A program made the position numbers and the translations under genes. This document shows, one piece after another, positions 17,070 to 23,711 of a stretch of 64,000 nucleotides of DNA (the stretch's first letter is position 1; the number at the start of each line of letters is the position of its first letter). The notes under the pieces were generated by a model. That model had not been told where the DNA came from and did not search any database. It was given only the letters and a program-made list of their open reading frames with translations. This DNA comes from Vibrio sp. SCSIO 43137. GTDB taxonomy: Bacteria; Pseudomonadota; Gammaproteobacteria; Enterobacterales; Vibrionaceae. The stretch lies in assembly GCF_028201475.1 (NCBI RefSeq), contig NZ_CP116383.1, forward strand, positions 1,798,001-1,862,000, given 5' to 3'.

Positions 17070-17143
17070 TTAAAAGATGTTTAATCCAGTGCTACCCTTA
17101 GATAACACTGTGTTAAAGACCTTCATGTACTGGCATACTCTCT

Positions 17144-17172
17144 GTTAAACTTGGTGGTCGCTGTGCGGTCAA
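17144..17172 (-). promoter_or_regulatory. Candidate early sigma70 promoter
   Basis: TTGACC (17172-17167), 17-bp spacer, TTTAAC (17149-17144) on the minus strand, pointing at the ArdA-like gene. The -10 box is poor. Lies in the region where a T7-type genome would have its host promoters. Confidence 0.35.
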
Positions 17173-17224
17173 GCTAACCTGCTGTCGCTGTGCGCTGATA
17201 ACGTCAGGTGGTCGCTGTGCGGTC
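17153..17224. repeat. Short direct repeats near virion left end
   Basis: GGTGGTCGCTGTGCGGTC occurs at 17153-17170 and 17207-17224 (54 bp apart), with a partial GTCGCTGTGCG between them. A further family, CTCTGTGTACTCRTTRGGTAG, occurs twice around 17476-17535, and GCTCTGTGTA recurs near 17603 and 17851. T7 has short repeats beside its terminal repeat. Confidence 0.6.
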
Positions 17225-17343
17225 TGACGTATCACTCGGTTAGAGAGTTAGATACTTGATTCAATCCATATTGTTAAAGAGCTGCTGGTCAGGCTCAGTG
17301 CCTCCAACGAGATGAATCATGAATTAAATCCCTTGTGATTACA

Positions 17344-17357
17344 ACTCACTTGTGAGC
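17344..17357. promoter_or_regulatory. Operator-like palindrome 4
   Basis: ACTCACTTGTGAGC; a minus-strand TGTAAT follows directly, consistent with a -10 box of an early promoter. Confidence 0.6.
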
Positions 17358-17925
17358 ATGAGGTTGTATTCTGTGAGCCACGTCACGATAAAACCTGTAG
17401 TTTGTACATTAAGTAACCAATATCTATCGTTTAACCTAGTAAATAACCTATAGCTCTGTGACATCTCAGTGCTAACTCTGTGTACTCATTAGGTAGTACA
17501 GTGGTGTGGCTCTGTGTACTCGTTGGGTAGTGCAATAGGCAGGGTATCGCAGATGTAAGCATGTATCAGTTGACTAGTACGAAAAGGATAGCATGTGGTC
17601 AGCTCTGTGTATCAGCCAGCTAGTACGAAAACTCTATGTCATGGCCTGTTGTGACACCAAGGGATGCTTAATCCCCTGTCTGTGACACCTTAAGCCCTTG
17701 ATTTGCCTTATAATGCTCGCCTGCACGTGATTATTTACCCATGCGCGTGCGTATGCGCGTACCCCTATGGGGGAAACTAGGAATCTATATCTATATATAT
17801 GCCCTCTCAGATTTTCTCAGAGATTTTCATACTGGTTAAATACTGATCGGTCAGCTCTGTGTAAGCTTCAGGAAATCAGACGGTTATGGTAAGTTAGAGA
17901 CCTATCAACTACTTAAGGATTACTC

Positions 17926-18150
17926 GTGGATACATACACTTGGAAGGTTCTACTACAGGCCATCTTCTACGCTGGCTTCGGGCTCTACTTCTTGGTAAGC
18001 CCTCTCAAGGATTATTACGATATGAAGGTGCAGGTAGCCTCTGAAGGTCTCCCAGACAAGGTTGAATTAACTGACACAGATAAAGGTAAGATGCTTGTAG
18101 GCGTCGTTGTGCTACTGCTCTGTGTTAGGCATCTAGTGGTGAGCCTGTAA
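17926..18150 (+). CDS. Small two-helix membrane protein, plus strand
   Basis: 74 aa, GTG start with AAGGA seven bases upstream. Two hydrophobic segments (LLQAIFYAGFGLYFLVS and MLVGVVVLLLCVRHLVV) flank a polar loop. It is the only phage gene read on the plus strand, opposite to the whole lytic programme; a plus-strand TATAAT lies at ~17710. Such placement suits a gene expressed in the lysogen, for example for superinfection exclusion, but no homologue is recognised. Confidence 0.6.
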   Translation: MDTYTWKVLLQAIFYAGFGLYFLVSPLKDYYDMKVQVASEGLPDKVELTDTDKGKMLVGVVVLLLCVRHLVVSL

Positions 18151-18325
18151 CTCTCTCGATTCCACCAAGTACTATGTCTATATCATTAGAATAGGCGTCT
18201 TAACGTACACCTTGGGTGCGCATCGAGGTTAGCCGATTAGACCAAGTCTCTCGATTGCACCAAGGTATAAGCCCTATGGAAGGCTAAGAGCCTACTTTAT
18301 GTTACTACTTACAGAGGCCTTTAGT

Positions 18326-18345
18326 CTTATAGGTGGCCTTAATTA
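18326..18345 (-). promoter_or_regulatory. Phage RNA polymerase promoter a
   Basis: Minus strand TAATTAAGGCCACCTATAAG. One of six matches to a promoter-like element resembling SP6 (ATTTAGGTGACACTATAG). It lies after the terminase terminator, at the putative left end, and would transcribe the early region late in infection or the end of the genome. Confidence 0.75.
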
Positions 18346-18358
18346 CAGCCCATTAACA

Positions 18359-18394
18359 TAAAAAAGGGAACACAGAGCTAACTCCATGTTCCCT
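18359..18394 (-). terminator. Late terminator after terminase
   Basis: Minus strand AGGGAACA...TGTTCCCT hairpin followed by TTTTTT, 26 bp after the terL stop. Confidence 0.8.
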
Positions 18395-18419
18395 AAAGGT
18401 TTTTTATGTAGCTAGCTTG

Positions 18420-20147
18420 TTAATCAAACCAACCTCCTGTATCTCCAAAATCAAGCCCAAAGTCACCCATTTCAAGCTCATGGGTATCACCTTCAGCATA
18501 CGCAATGAAGTCTTCCAGTTCCTTATCAAGAGCCTCTGCCCTCATATCTGCTTCAATCTGAGCGGCATCAGCGTCCATCTGTTCGTTCCAGTAGGCCACT
18601 GCAATAGCCAAGGCATCGAGACGGTCATCGTGCTTCAGTGCTCCACGCTCTGCTGTGAGTCGGCCTAGCTGGTAGAACAGGCTGTAATAGACACGGCCTT
18701 GAGTAGTCTCCAAGTCTCTCTCGATAACCTTCGGGTCAACTACAAGACGATGCTGCATCATAACCGGTTCTAATGTGTCGATGATGCGTACCTCTTTCTG
18801 CTGGCTATGTCTCACCTCTTCCAGTTCTACCGGATAGATTCGAGTTAACCACGGCTTTAGGAGCTGACCGAACATACCATCACCGAAGTTCGACTCATAG
18901 ACCACCTTGTTCACCTTATGCTTCTTAGCGACCTCTGCCAGATGACGTAGGTTCTTATCAGCGTAGCCATCAAGTAGGCCTTCAGACTCCACTAGGTGAA
19001 TGTAGCCATTAAGGAAGTAAGTCACGTTATACGACATCTCATCCTTACCTCGACCACTAGGGTCAATAGCCATGAGACGGCCTGTGAAGCCTCTCATTGA
19101 GTCCGAGTACCACAGTGGGCGGTAATAGTAGTCGCCAGCCAAACCTAGCGCCTCAAGATCCCTCACGCGCTTGTCTGGGTCATTACACCATTCAAAGTGA
19201 GCGGGAGCGTTCGTACGGCCTACGTTATGGATAATCAGGTCGTGTAGCTTAAGGGGATACTTCTCAGCATCGCTTAACGCAGTATCAAGCATGAACTGCA
19301 ATGCGAAGCCAGCTTTACCATAGGATATCCGCCGCTCTGTTAGGTCAGCATCAGAGAAGCGTTTAGGGTCGGTAGTGTGGCCTATCAGTTTCTCATCCAG
19401 CTCGACTCGGCTCAGAATCAGCGGAGCTAGTCTAGAACGTCCATTGAAGACGTAAGCTGCTTGTTGTTGCTCTGTCGGGAAGATTGCAGGCCAGATACGA
19501 ATGAGGTAACCACGTTCTGCGAGGTTGTTGTACACGGTCATCTCAGTCTGAGGTGTTCCCAGATAGACGATGCGTGATGTATCTAGAGGCTTCAAGATAG
19601 CATCGAACTCTTTAACCAGTTCGCCTAGCTTATCCCTCGCATCCTGAGTAGCGGAGTTGTTCAGTACCTCCACGTCGTCGGCAATGATGATGTCCGCACG
19701 TGAGCCTGTTAGCTGACCATTAATACCTACAGACTTAAGAGAGGGAGAATGGTCGTTCACCGCAATAGCGACATCAAACACGTCGTTCCGGTCACGTCCA
19801 GTACCATTGGGTGCTAAGTGCTGAAGCACAGGCATGTCATGTAGTAGACGCTTCGTAAACTGGGAGAAGCTATCCGCACGTTCTTTAGAAGCCGATACCA
19901 CCATGATACGGCACTGAGGATCTCTGAGCCATTGCCACGCTACGAAGGCTGAGGTAATCCATGATTTACCAGCACCACGATAAGCCTGCACGATGATACG
20001 CTTACCACCATGCTGAAGGTAGTCTGCGATGTCATACTGACACTCTGTGGGTTCTGGTAGGTTAAGGTGCTTCCATGTTGCATAAAGGAAAAGCCGGAAG
20101 TCTGCTTTAAGTTGTTCTACGTACTTGTCTTGGGTTAGTTTCTGTAT
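18420..20147 (-). CDS. terL: Terminase large subunit (T7 gp19-like), ATA start
   Basis: 575 aa if started at ATA 20147, close to T7 gp19 (586 aa). Sequence from the first GTG (19991) begins inside the Walker A region (QAYRGAGKSW), losing about 50 residues; upstream in the same frame lies the expected T7-like N-terminus, ADFRLFLYATWKHLNLPEPT. No ATG/GTG/TTG occurs there. GAGGAG is 10 bases before the ATA. Other motifs: LTGSRADIIIADDVE (Walker B region), YLGTPQTEMT, AIDPSGRGKDEMSY and HDDRLDALA (nuclease). Packages DNA together with TerS and the portal. Last gene of the late operon. Confidence 0.95.
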   Translation of the reverse strand: MQKLTQDKYVEQLKADFRLFLYATWKHLNLPEPTECQYDIADYLQHGGKRIIVQAYRGAGKSWITSAFVAWQWLRDPQCRIMVVSASKERADSFSQFTKRLLHDMPVLQHLAPNGTGRDRNDVFDVAIAVNDHSPSLKSVGINGQLTGSRADIIIADDVEVLNNSATQDARDKLGELVKEFDAILKPLDTSRIVYLGTPQTEMTVYNNLAERGYLIRIWPAIFPTEQQQAAYVFNGRSRLAPLILSRVELDEKLIGHTTDPKRFSDADLTERRISYGKAGFALQFMLDTALSDAEKYPLKLHDLIIHNVGRTNAPAHFEWCNDPDKRVRDLEALGLAGDYYYRPLWYSDSMRGFTGRLMAIDPSGRGKDEMSYNVTYFLNGYIHLVESEGLLDGYADKNLRHLAEVAKKHKVNKVVYESNFGDGMFGQLLKPWLTRIYPVELEEVRHSQQKEVRIIDTLEPVMMQHRLVVDPKVIERDLETTQGRVYYSLFYQLGRLTAERGALKHDDRLDALAIAVAYWNEQMDADAAQIEADMRAEALDKELEDFIAYAEGDTHELEMGDFGLDFGDTGGWFD

Positions 20148-20181
20148 GTGATTGAGTCTCCTCTTAGATAGGCGCTAAGAA

Positions 20182-20203
20182 GCCCTCAGATCGTCTCTGA
20201 GAG
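20182..20203 (-). other. Intercistronic hairpin before terL
   Basis: Minus strand GCTCTCAGA-GACGA-TCTGAGGGC. No T run, so more likely an RNase III-type processing site than a terminator, as in T7 mRNAs. Confidence 0.35.
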
Positions 20204-20211
20204 CTTTAGGC

Positions 20212-20448
20212 TTAGTGTCGGAATGATGAGTCAGGTAGTGAGGAAACGTCAGGTAGAGTCTCCTCAAAGCCGTGAGCGGGATGCTCTGGCGCGTAGCCGA
20301 TTAGATGTCGGTTGTCGTTAAGGTAGGCGCGAGCCTGCGCTAGTTCTGCCGAGGTAGCTACGCCTGAACGCACCCTCTCCAACAGCTCTACAGCAAGCAT
20401 TTTGTCCATCTCTTCAACTATGTCTTTCTTAGACTTGTCGTCTGCGAT
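20212..20448 (-). CDS. terS: Terminase small subunit, ATC start
   Basis: 78 aa from ATC 20448; AGGAGG lies four bases upstream. The first in-frame ATG (20409) has no ribosome site and lies 13 codons in. Position immediately before terL and size fit T7 gp18 (89 aa). Helical, acidic, with LLERVRSGVATSAELAQARA. The identity comes mostly from position. Confidence 0.65.
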   Translation of the reverse strand: MADDKSKKDIVEEMDKMLAVELLERVRSGVATSAELAQARAYLNDNRHLIGYAPEHPAHGFEETLPDVSSLPDSSFRH

Positions 20449-20456
20449 AGTACCTC

Positions 20457-20705
20457 CTAGTTATTGTTACGGCCTCGGTTCTTGTTCCGAGACATGATTC
20501 GCAGGTTGGTAGTGGAGTTGTTCCCTTTACGGTTCGGGTTGTTCGCTACCTTGTGGTCAACATCCTTCCCTTCCACCGCCTTCTTACCGTGCTTTTTAAT
20601 CATCATGCGCCGAGCCTTATTACACTCGGAGCGTTTCTTGATGTTCTCTGGTCTAGCGTTGTACCGCTTCTGTCGAGCTGCTCGTTTCTGCGGGTCTTCT
20701 GCTAT
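20457..20705 (-). CDS. HNH endonuclease, ATA start in TAATA overlap
   Basis: 82 aa from ATA 20705, which shares its first A with the TAA stop of the previous gene; GGAG is eight bases upstream. The frame is closed by a TAA nine codons further up and has no ATG until 20606, where the domain would be cut. Basic N-terminus (KRAARQKRYNARPE), then the HNH core KDVDHKVANNPNRKGNNSTT and NLRIMSRN. HNH proteins next to terminase stimulate packaging or cleavage in many tailed phages; in T7-type phages they are also homing-like insertions. Confidence 0.78.
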   Translation of the reverse strand: MAEDPQKRAARQKRYNARPENIKKRSECNKARRMMIKKHGKKAVEGKDVDHKVANNPNRKGNNSTTNLRIMSRNKNRGRNNN

Positions 20706-20884
20706 TAGTACTTCTCCATGAAGCGTTTCTTAGCGTCAGCGACGATCTCATCATCTAGGCCGTTCTTAGTACTGGCCGCTAGCTTGGCTAACAGGCCGAA
20801 CACAAGTTTGCCGATAAGTTTCTCGCCGAAGAAGGCCATTAGTACGTTTAGGCCTACAGTTTTAAGAATGGTTAGTAATCCCAT
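20705..20884 (-). CDS. Small hydrophobic lysis-cassette protein, 59 aa
   Basis: ATG start with AGAGG upstream; overlaps the endolysin end by 13 bp. A hydrophobic N-terminal half (LLTILKTVGLNVLMAFFG...LVFGLLAKL) is followed by an acidic/basic tail (DDEIVADAKKRFMEKY). Between endolysin and terminase, where T7-type phages have holin or Rz genes. A holin or lysis accessory role is plausible but not proven. Confidence 0.6.
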   Translation of the reverse strand: MGLLTILKTVGLNVLMAFFGEKLIGKLVFGLLAKLAASTKNGLDDEIVADAKKRFMEKY

Positions 20885-21234
20885 GTTGAATACCTCTCTT
20901 GTCGTCTTAAGTCGATGTGTACGAAGTTCTTGGAGACGCCGAAGCCTTTAAAGCCTAGTGACGCTGCCAAGAGGATTAGTTTTAGTTGAGTTGGAAGCCC
21001 TGAACACTGAATGTCCACGGCAATACCTTGAGTGTGTCTGCCGATAGTGGTCTTTGAGCGTTCGTTCTTGTGGTTCTTACAGCGGTATGCTGAGGTGAGG
21101 TTAATAGGTCTACCCCAAAGCTCGCGCAGTAGGTCTAGCTTGTCGATAAGCTCCTGTGTGACACCGTGAGCGCCACAACAAGAGCAAGCCAGTTCGTGAG
21201 CCTTGAAGTATTTACCTTCAAGTGGTTTTGTCGT
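20872..21234 (-). CDS. M15-type endolysin, ACG start
   Basis: 120 aa. The protein is a VanY/L-Ala-D-Glu peptidase-like (M15) endolysin: zinc ligands in GRHTQGIAVDIQC (H-x6-D) and VHIDLR (H-x-D), substrate region SAYRCKNHK, N-terminal YFKAHELACSCCG. It cleaves peptide crosslinks of peptidoglycan. The frame has a TAA codon directly before ACG 21234 and no ATG, GTG or TTG ahead of the catalytic domain; AAGGAG lies seven bases before the ACG. ACG as start is therefore close to forced. Confidence 0.92.
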   Translation of the reverse strand, partial: TTKPLEGKYFKAHELACSCCGAHGVTQELIDKLDLLRELWGRPINLTSAYRCKNHKNERSKTTIGRHTQGIAVDIQCSGLPTQLKLILLAASLGFKGFGVSKNFVHIDLRRQERYSTWDY

Positions 21235-21238
21235 TTAG

Positions 21239-21457
21239 TTACTCCTTCTTTTTCATAAAGTAGTTTTCGATGATAGATAGACGCTTGTCCATCTTGTGAT
21301 TAAGTTCTACAAGTTGCTTTGTCTCGGCTCGCTGTTCTAATAGATACTTCTGGTTCACCTCAAGCGAAGTGATACGCCCTGAGAGACGCCATGAAGCACC
21401 TCCCAGTGCGAGTAGGACTGTAATAATGATGGCAATAATGCCGTCACGTAGATGGAT
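21239..21457 (-). CDS. Membrane/coiled-coil lysis protein, ATC start
   Basis: 72 aa. ATC 21457 shares its first A with the TAA stop of the fibre-assembly gene, with AAGGAGG four bases upstream. One N-terminal membrane helix (GIIAIIITVLLALGGASW) and then a long amphipathic coiled coil (RAETKQLVELNHKMDKRL). The design is that of an inner-membrane spanin (Rz-like) or a related phage membrane protein. No ATG/GTG/TTG precedes the membrane helix in frame. Confidence 0.75.
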   Translation of the reverse strand: MHLRDGIIAIIITVLLALGGASWRLSGRITSLEVNQKYLLEQRAETKQLVELNHKMDKRLSIIENYFMKKKE

Positions 21458-22365
21458 TAGGCCTCCTTAGTAACCATGAGTGTAGGGCGTTCCCCGAACG
21501 GGAAATCCTGACGTGAAGGGTAATCACTGAGGTTCTTGCGGTCACGTAGTAGGTTCAGGTAATCAGCTTCCGATAGAGGTGATGTACGTAACTCTGAGGG
21601 ATACGTCTTATCCTTTTCATACTGATCTATCCGGTCAAGAGTCTTTGTAAGTAACTCATCCCTCCATGCACGCTCCTTTGACGCTTTATGAGGACGATGC
21701 CGCTCCTTGTCATAAGACCACCCCGACGCACTCCATGAGTCATAACGTGAAGGTTTATCTAGAGTATGGGTACTTGGCAGTGAACCTACAGCATCTACCA
21801 CAAAGTCCAACTCAGTACGATTCTCCTTGGAATAAGCCATAGCACCTCGGTGGTCTTCCACTACTGCCCACACTCCGTCCTTAAGTAACGGCTGCTGCTT
21901 ATCCTCACATTTAGGAGGAGCAATGAAGGTATGGTCGGGAGGAAGCTTAAAGACTTCTTCACTCACGGTTAACTCATTGCCGTCCTTGTCCCAGTACTTC
22001 TCACCTAGCATACGCCGATGGATGTGCCATCCGCCCTTAAACACTAAAGTGGAAGTCTTAGGGTCTATCGATGGAGGTGGCGTTAGTATTCCCCACGAAG
22101 GGATCTCCTCATCAGGCCTAGTTACCCGATGCTCCTTACCTGATTCATCCCAAAAGGGCGTTAAGGTCATGTCCTCTATCTCCACCCACTTACCGTCACT
22201 GAAACGGGCAGTACGTCCCTCCTTTGAAGGGGTGTATACTTTCTCTGTGAACTCTTTCCCTAGAGCTGTACCTGCTGATACATACTCATCACAGTTGCCT
22301 TGCCACCATCCTTCAGCGTCAAGGCGCGATACATGGATGATTGAATCTTCTTTTTGGTAGTTCAT
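21457..22365 (-). CDS. Tail fibre assembly-like protein
   Basis: 302 aa, directly after the fibre gene (ATG follows the TAA stop). Repeated Trp- and Pro-rich segments (DGKWVEIEDMTLTPFWDESG, GGWHIHRRMLGEKYWDKDG) and a C-terminal helical part (AWRDELLTKTLDRIDQYE) like the DUF4376/Tfa tail-fibre chaperone C-terminus. It most likely helps to fold or caps the fibre. T7 has no such gene; a fibre plus chaperone cassette suggests modular exchange of host-range genes. Confidence 0.65.
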   Translation of the reverse strand: MNYQKEDSIIHVSRLDAEGWWQGNCDEYVSAGTALGKEFTEKVYTPSKEGRTARFSDGKWVEIEDMTLTPFWDESGKEHRVTRPDEEIPSWGILTPPPSIDPKTSTLVFKGGWHIHRRMLGEKYWDKDGNELTVSEEVFKLPPDHTFIAPPKCEDKQQPLLKDGVWAVVEDHRGAMAYSKENRTELDFVVDAVGSLPSTHTLDKPSRYDSWSASGWSYDKERHRPHKASKERAWRDELLTKTLDRIDQYEKDKTYPSELRTSPLSEADYLNLLRDRKNLSDYPSRQDFPFGERPTLMVTKEA

Positions 22366-23673
22366 TTAAGCCTTCCTTACTATCCAGTTATATTTGATAT
22401 TCTTAATCGTATTCTCCTCATCCCCAAAGGCGTTAATCACTAGAGGATGGGTATGAGCACCTATGTCTACGTAATGGGAGTGCGCCCCTGTAGCATTCGT
22501 GTGCCAGTTTTTAGTACCTCCGAAACCGGGTGAACCCGCCGAGCCCTCAGTATTGTTCGCGTAGTGTCCTCGCCAGTGCGTCGTGTAATGTGAATGCTGC
22601 CCCGTTTCATTAGTATTCTTACGCCCTAAGTCCGTGCCACCCACAGCGCCCGAATGACTATGACTCTTGACGTGGTCTTCTTCATAGAACAGAACGGCTT
22701 CACCGTCCTTCTTACCTACAACCGCCTTACCTCGCATATCTGGGAGGAAATGGCTAGGGTATAGCTTAGCTAGGATAGGACAGAGTACAGGATCGAACGC
22801 CTGTCCCTTCATTATAAGCCACCCTTCAGGTGGTATATCTGAGGGATACGGGAGAGGCACGCCGTAGGGACATATAGCCTTCGCTACGTTGTCAATGTCG
22901 GCTATTGTCTTAGCACGCTCGGCTTCCGAGAAGGCACGCTCGGCTTCAGTTTTTGACCTGTCAGCTTCAGTTTTTGACCTGTCAGATGCTTTAACGGCTG
23001 CGGCTAATGTAGTAGCAGAGGCCTCTGTAACGGCTGCGGCTGCGCGGTCAGCTTCGGTCTTTGATTTAGCAGCTTCAGTCTTTGACCTGTCAGCTTCAGT
23101 CTTTGATTTAGCAGCTTCAGTCTTTGACCTGTCAGCTTCAGTCTTTGACCTGTCAGCTTCAGTCTTTGACCTGTCAGCTTCAGTCTTTGACCTGTCTAGT
23201 TGCTTGTCAGAGTACCCTTTTGTAACAGCGTCCTTTGGATTTAAGGGTTCACCGAGGTTAGACAGGCGCTTACCGAGGGCGTCTAGCGAGCCGTCAGCCC
23301 CGTTCTTCACGGTATCCAGCGCGTTATCGTAGGCCTCTTGCATAGCATAGAACACCTGATTAGCCGACCTGTCTAGATCCAGCTCCGTAAGCTCCGCTGC
23401 ATTGACGAAGTCCACAGCGCGTGCTTTGAGATTAGTATCTCTCCTAATGGTCACCTGAGCAGGCTCATTGAGAGGGGTTACGAGCCTGATTAACCCTTGG
23501 TGGCTGAAAGTGTATTCTGTGATGTACGTTAAAGGACGTTCGTTTATTAAGACCTTTACCGACTCTTTGTCTTCATAACGGAAGGGGATGGGGAACTCTT
23601 GCGAGCCTGTCGTGCCTTTGTAATGGACACGTGATAGATACGCTAGTTCAGCGTTTGTTTGTGTTTCGGTTAT
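22366..23673 (-). CDS. Tail fibre, T7 gp17-type N-terminus, ATA start
   Basis: 435 aa from ATA 23673. AGGAG lies six bases upstream and a TAG stands three codons before it in frame, so no other start can include the N-terminus. The first ~90 residues (GSQEFPIPFRYEDKESVKVL, then LTYITEYTFSHQGLIRL) match the T7 gp17 tail-attachment domain; a GTG at 23454 would delete most of it. Next comes a coiled coil of SKTEADR heptads encoded by 21-bp repeats, a collar-like region (PPEGWLIMKGQAFDP), and a C-terminal receptor part with several HxH pairs (SHSHSG, QHSHYT, AHSHYV, AHTHPL) like iron-binding phage fibre tips. Confidence 0.9.
   Translation of the reverse strand: MTETQTNAELAYLSRVHYKGTTGSQEFPIPFRYEDKESVKVLINERPLTYITEYTFSHQGLIRLVTPLNEPAQVTIRRDTNLKARAVDFVNAAELTELDLDRSANQVFYAMQEAYDNALDTVKNGADGSLDALGKRLSNLGEPLNPKDAVTKGYSDKQLDRSKTEADRSKTEADRSKTEADRSKTEAAKSKTEADRSKTEAAKSKTEADRAAAAVTEASATTLAAAVKASDRSKTEADRSKTEAERAFSEAERAKTIADIDNVAKAICPYGVPLPYPSDIPPEGWLIMKGQAFDPVLCPILAKLYPSHFLPDMRGKAVVGKKDGEAVLFYEEDHVKSHSHSGAVGGTDLGRKNTNETGQHSHYTTHWRGHYANNTEGSAGSPGFGGTKNWHTNATGAHSHYVDIGAHTHPLVINAFGDEENTIKNIKYNWIVRKA
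22951..23206 (-). repeat. 21-bp tandem repeats in fibre gene
   Basis: About ten near-identical 21-bp units encoding SKTEADR or SKTEAAK, interrupted near 22990-23050 by an Ala/Thr-rich stretch. Two units differ by a silent change (TTTTTGACC versus TCTTTGACC). Confidence 0.85.
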
Positions 23674-23711
23674 ATAATACTCCTATATTGAGTGGAGGCT
23701 TCAGCCTCCGA

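Larger units (their letters stand above)
17073..17925. other. Non-coding region, probable virion left end and early promoters
   Basis: About 850 bp with no credible minus-strand gene, rich in short repeats, with palindrome 4 and possible host promoters. With the gap at 18151-18358 it separates the last late gene (terminase) from the first early gene (ArdA-like), the place where a T7-type virion genome has its ends. A terminal repeat would appear as one copy in a prophage, so its limits cannot be seen here. Confidence 0.5.

Noticed and set aside
22889..23332. Plus-strand 147-codon ORF opposite the fibre repeats
   Set aside because: Antisense shadow of the 21-bp repeats; no ribosome site, and the minus-strand fibre is clearly the gene.
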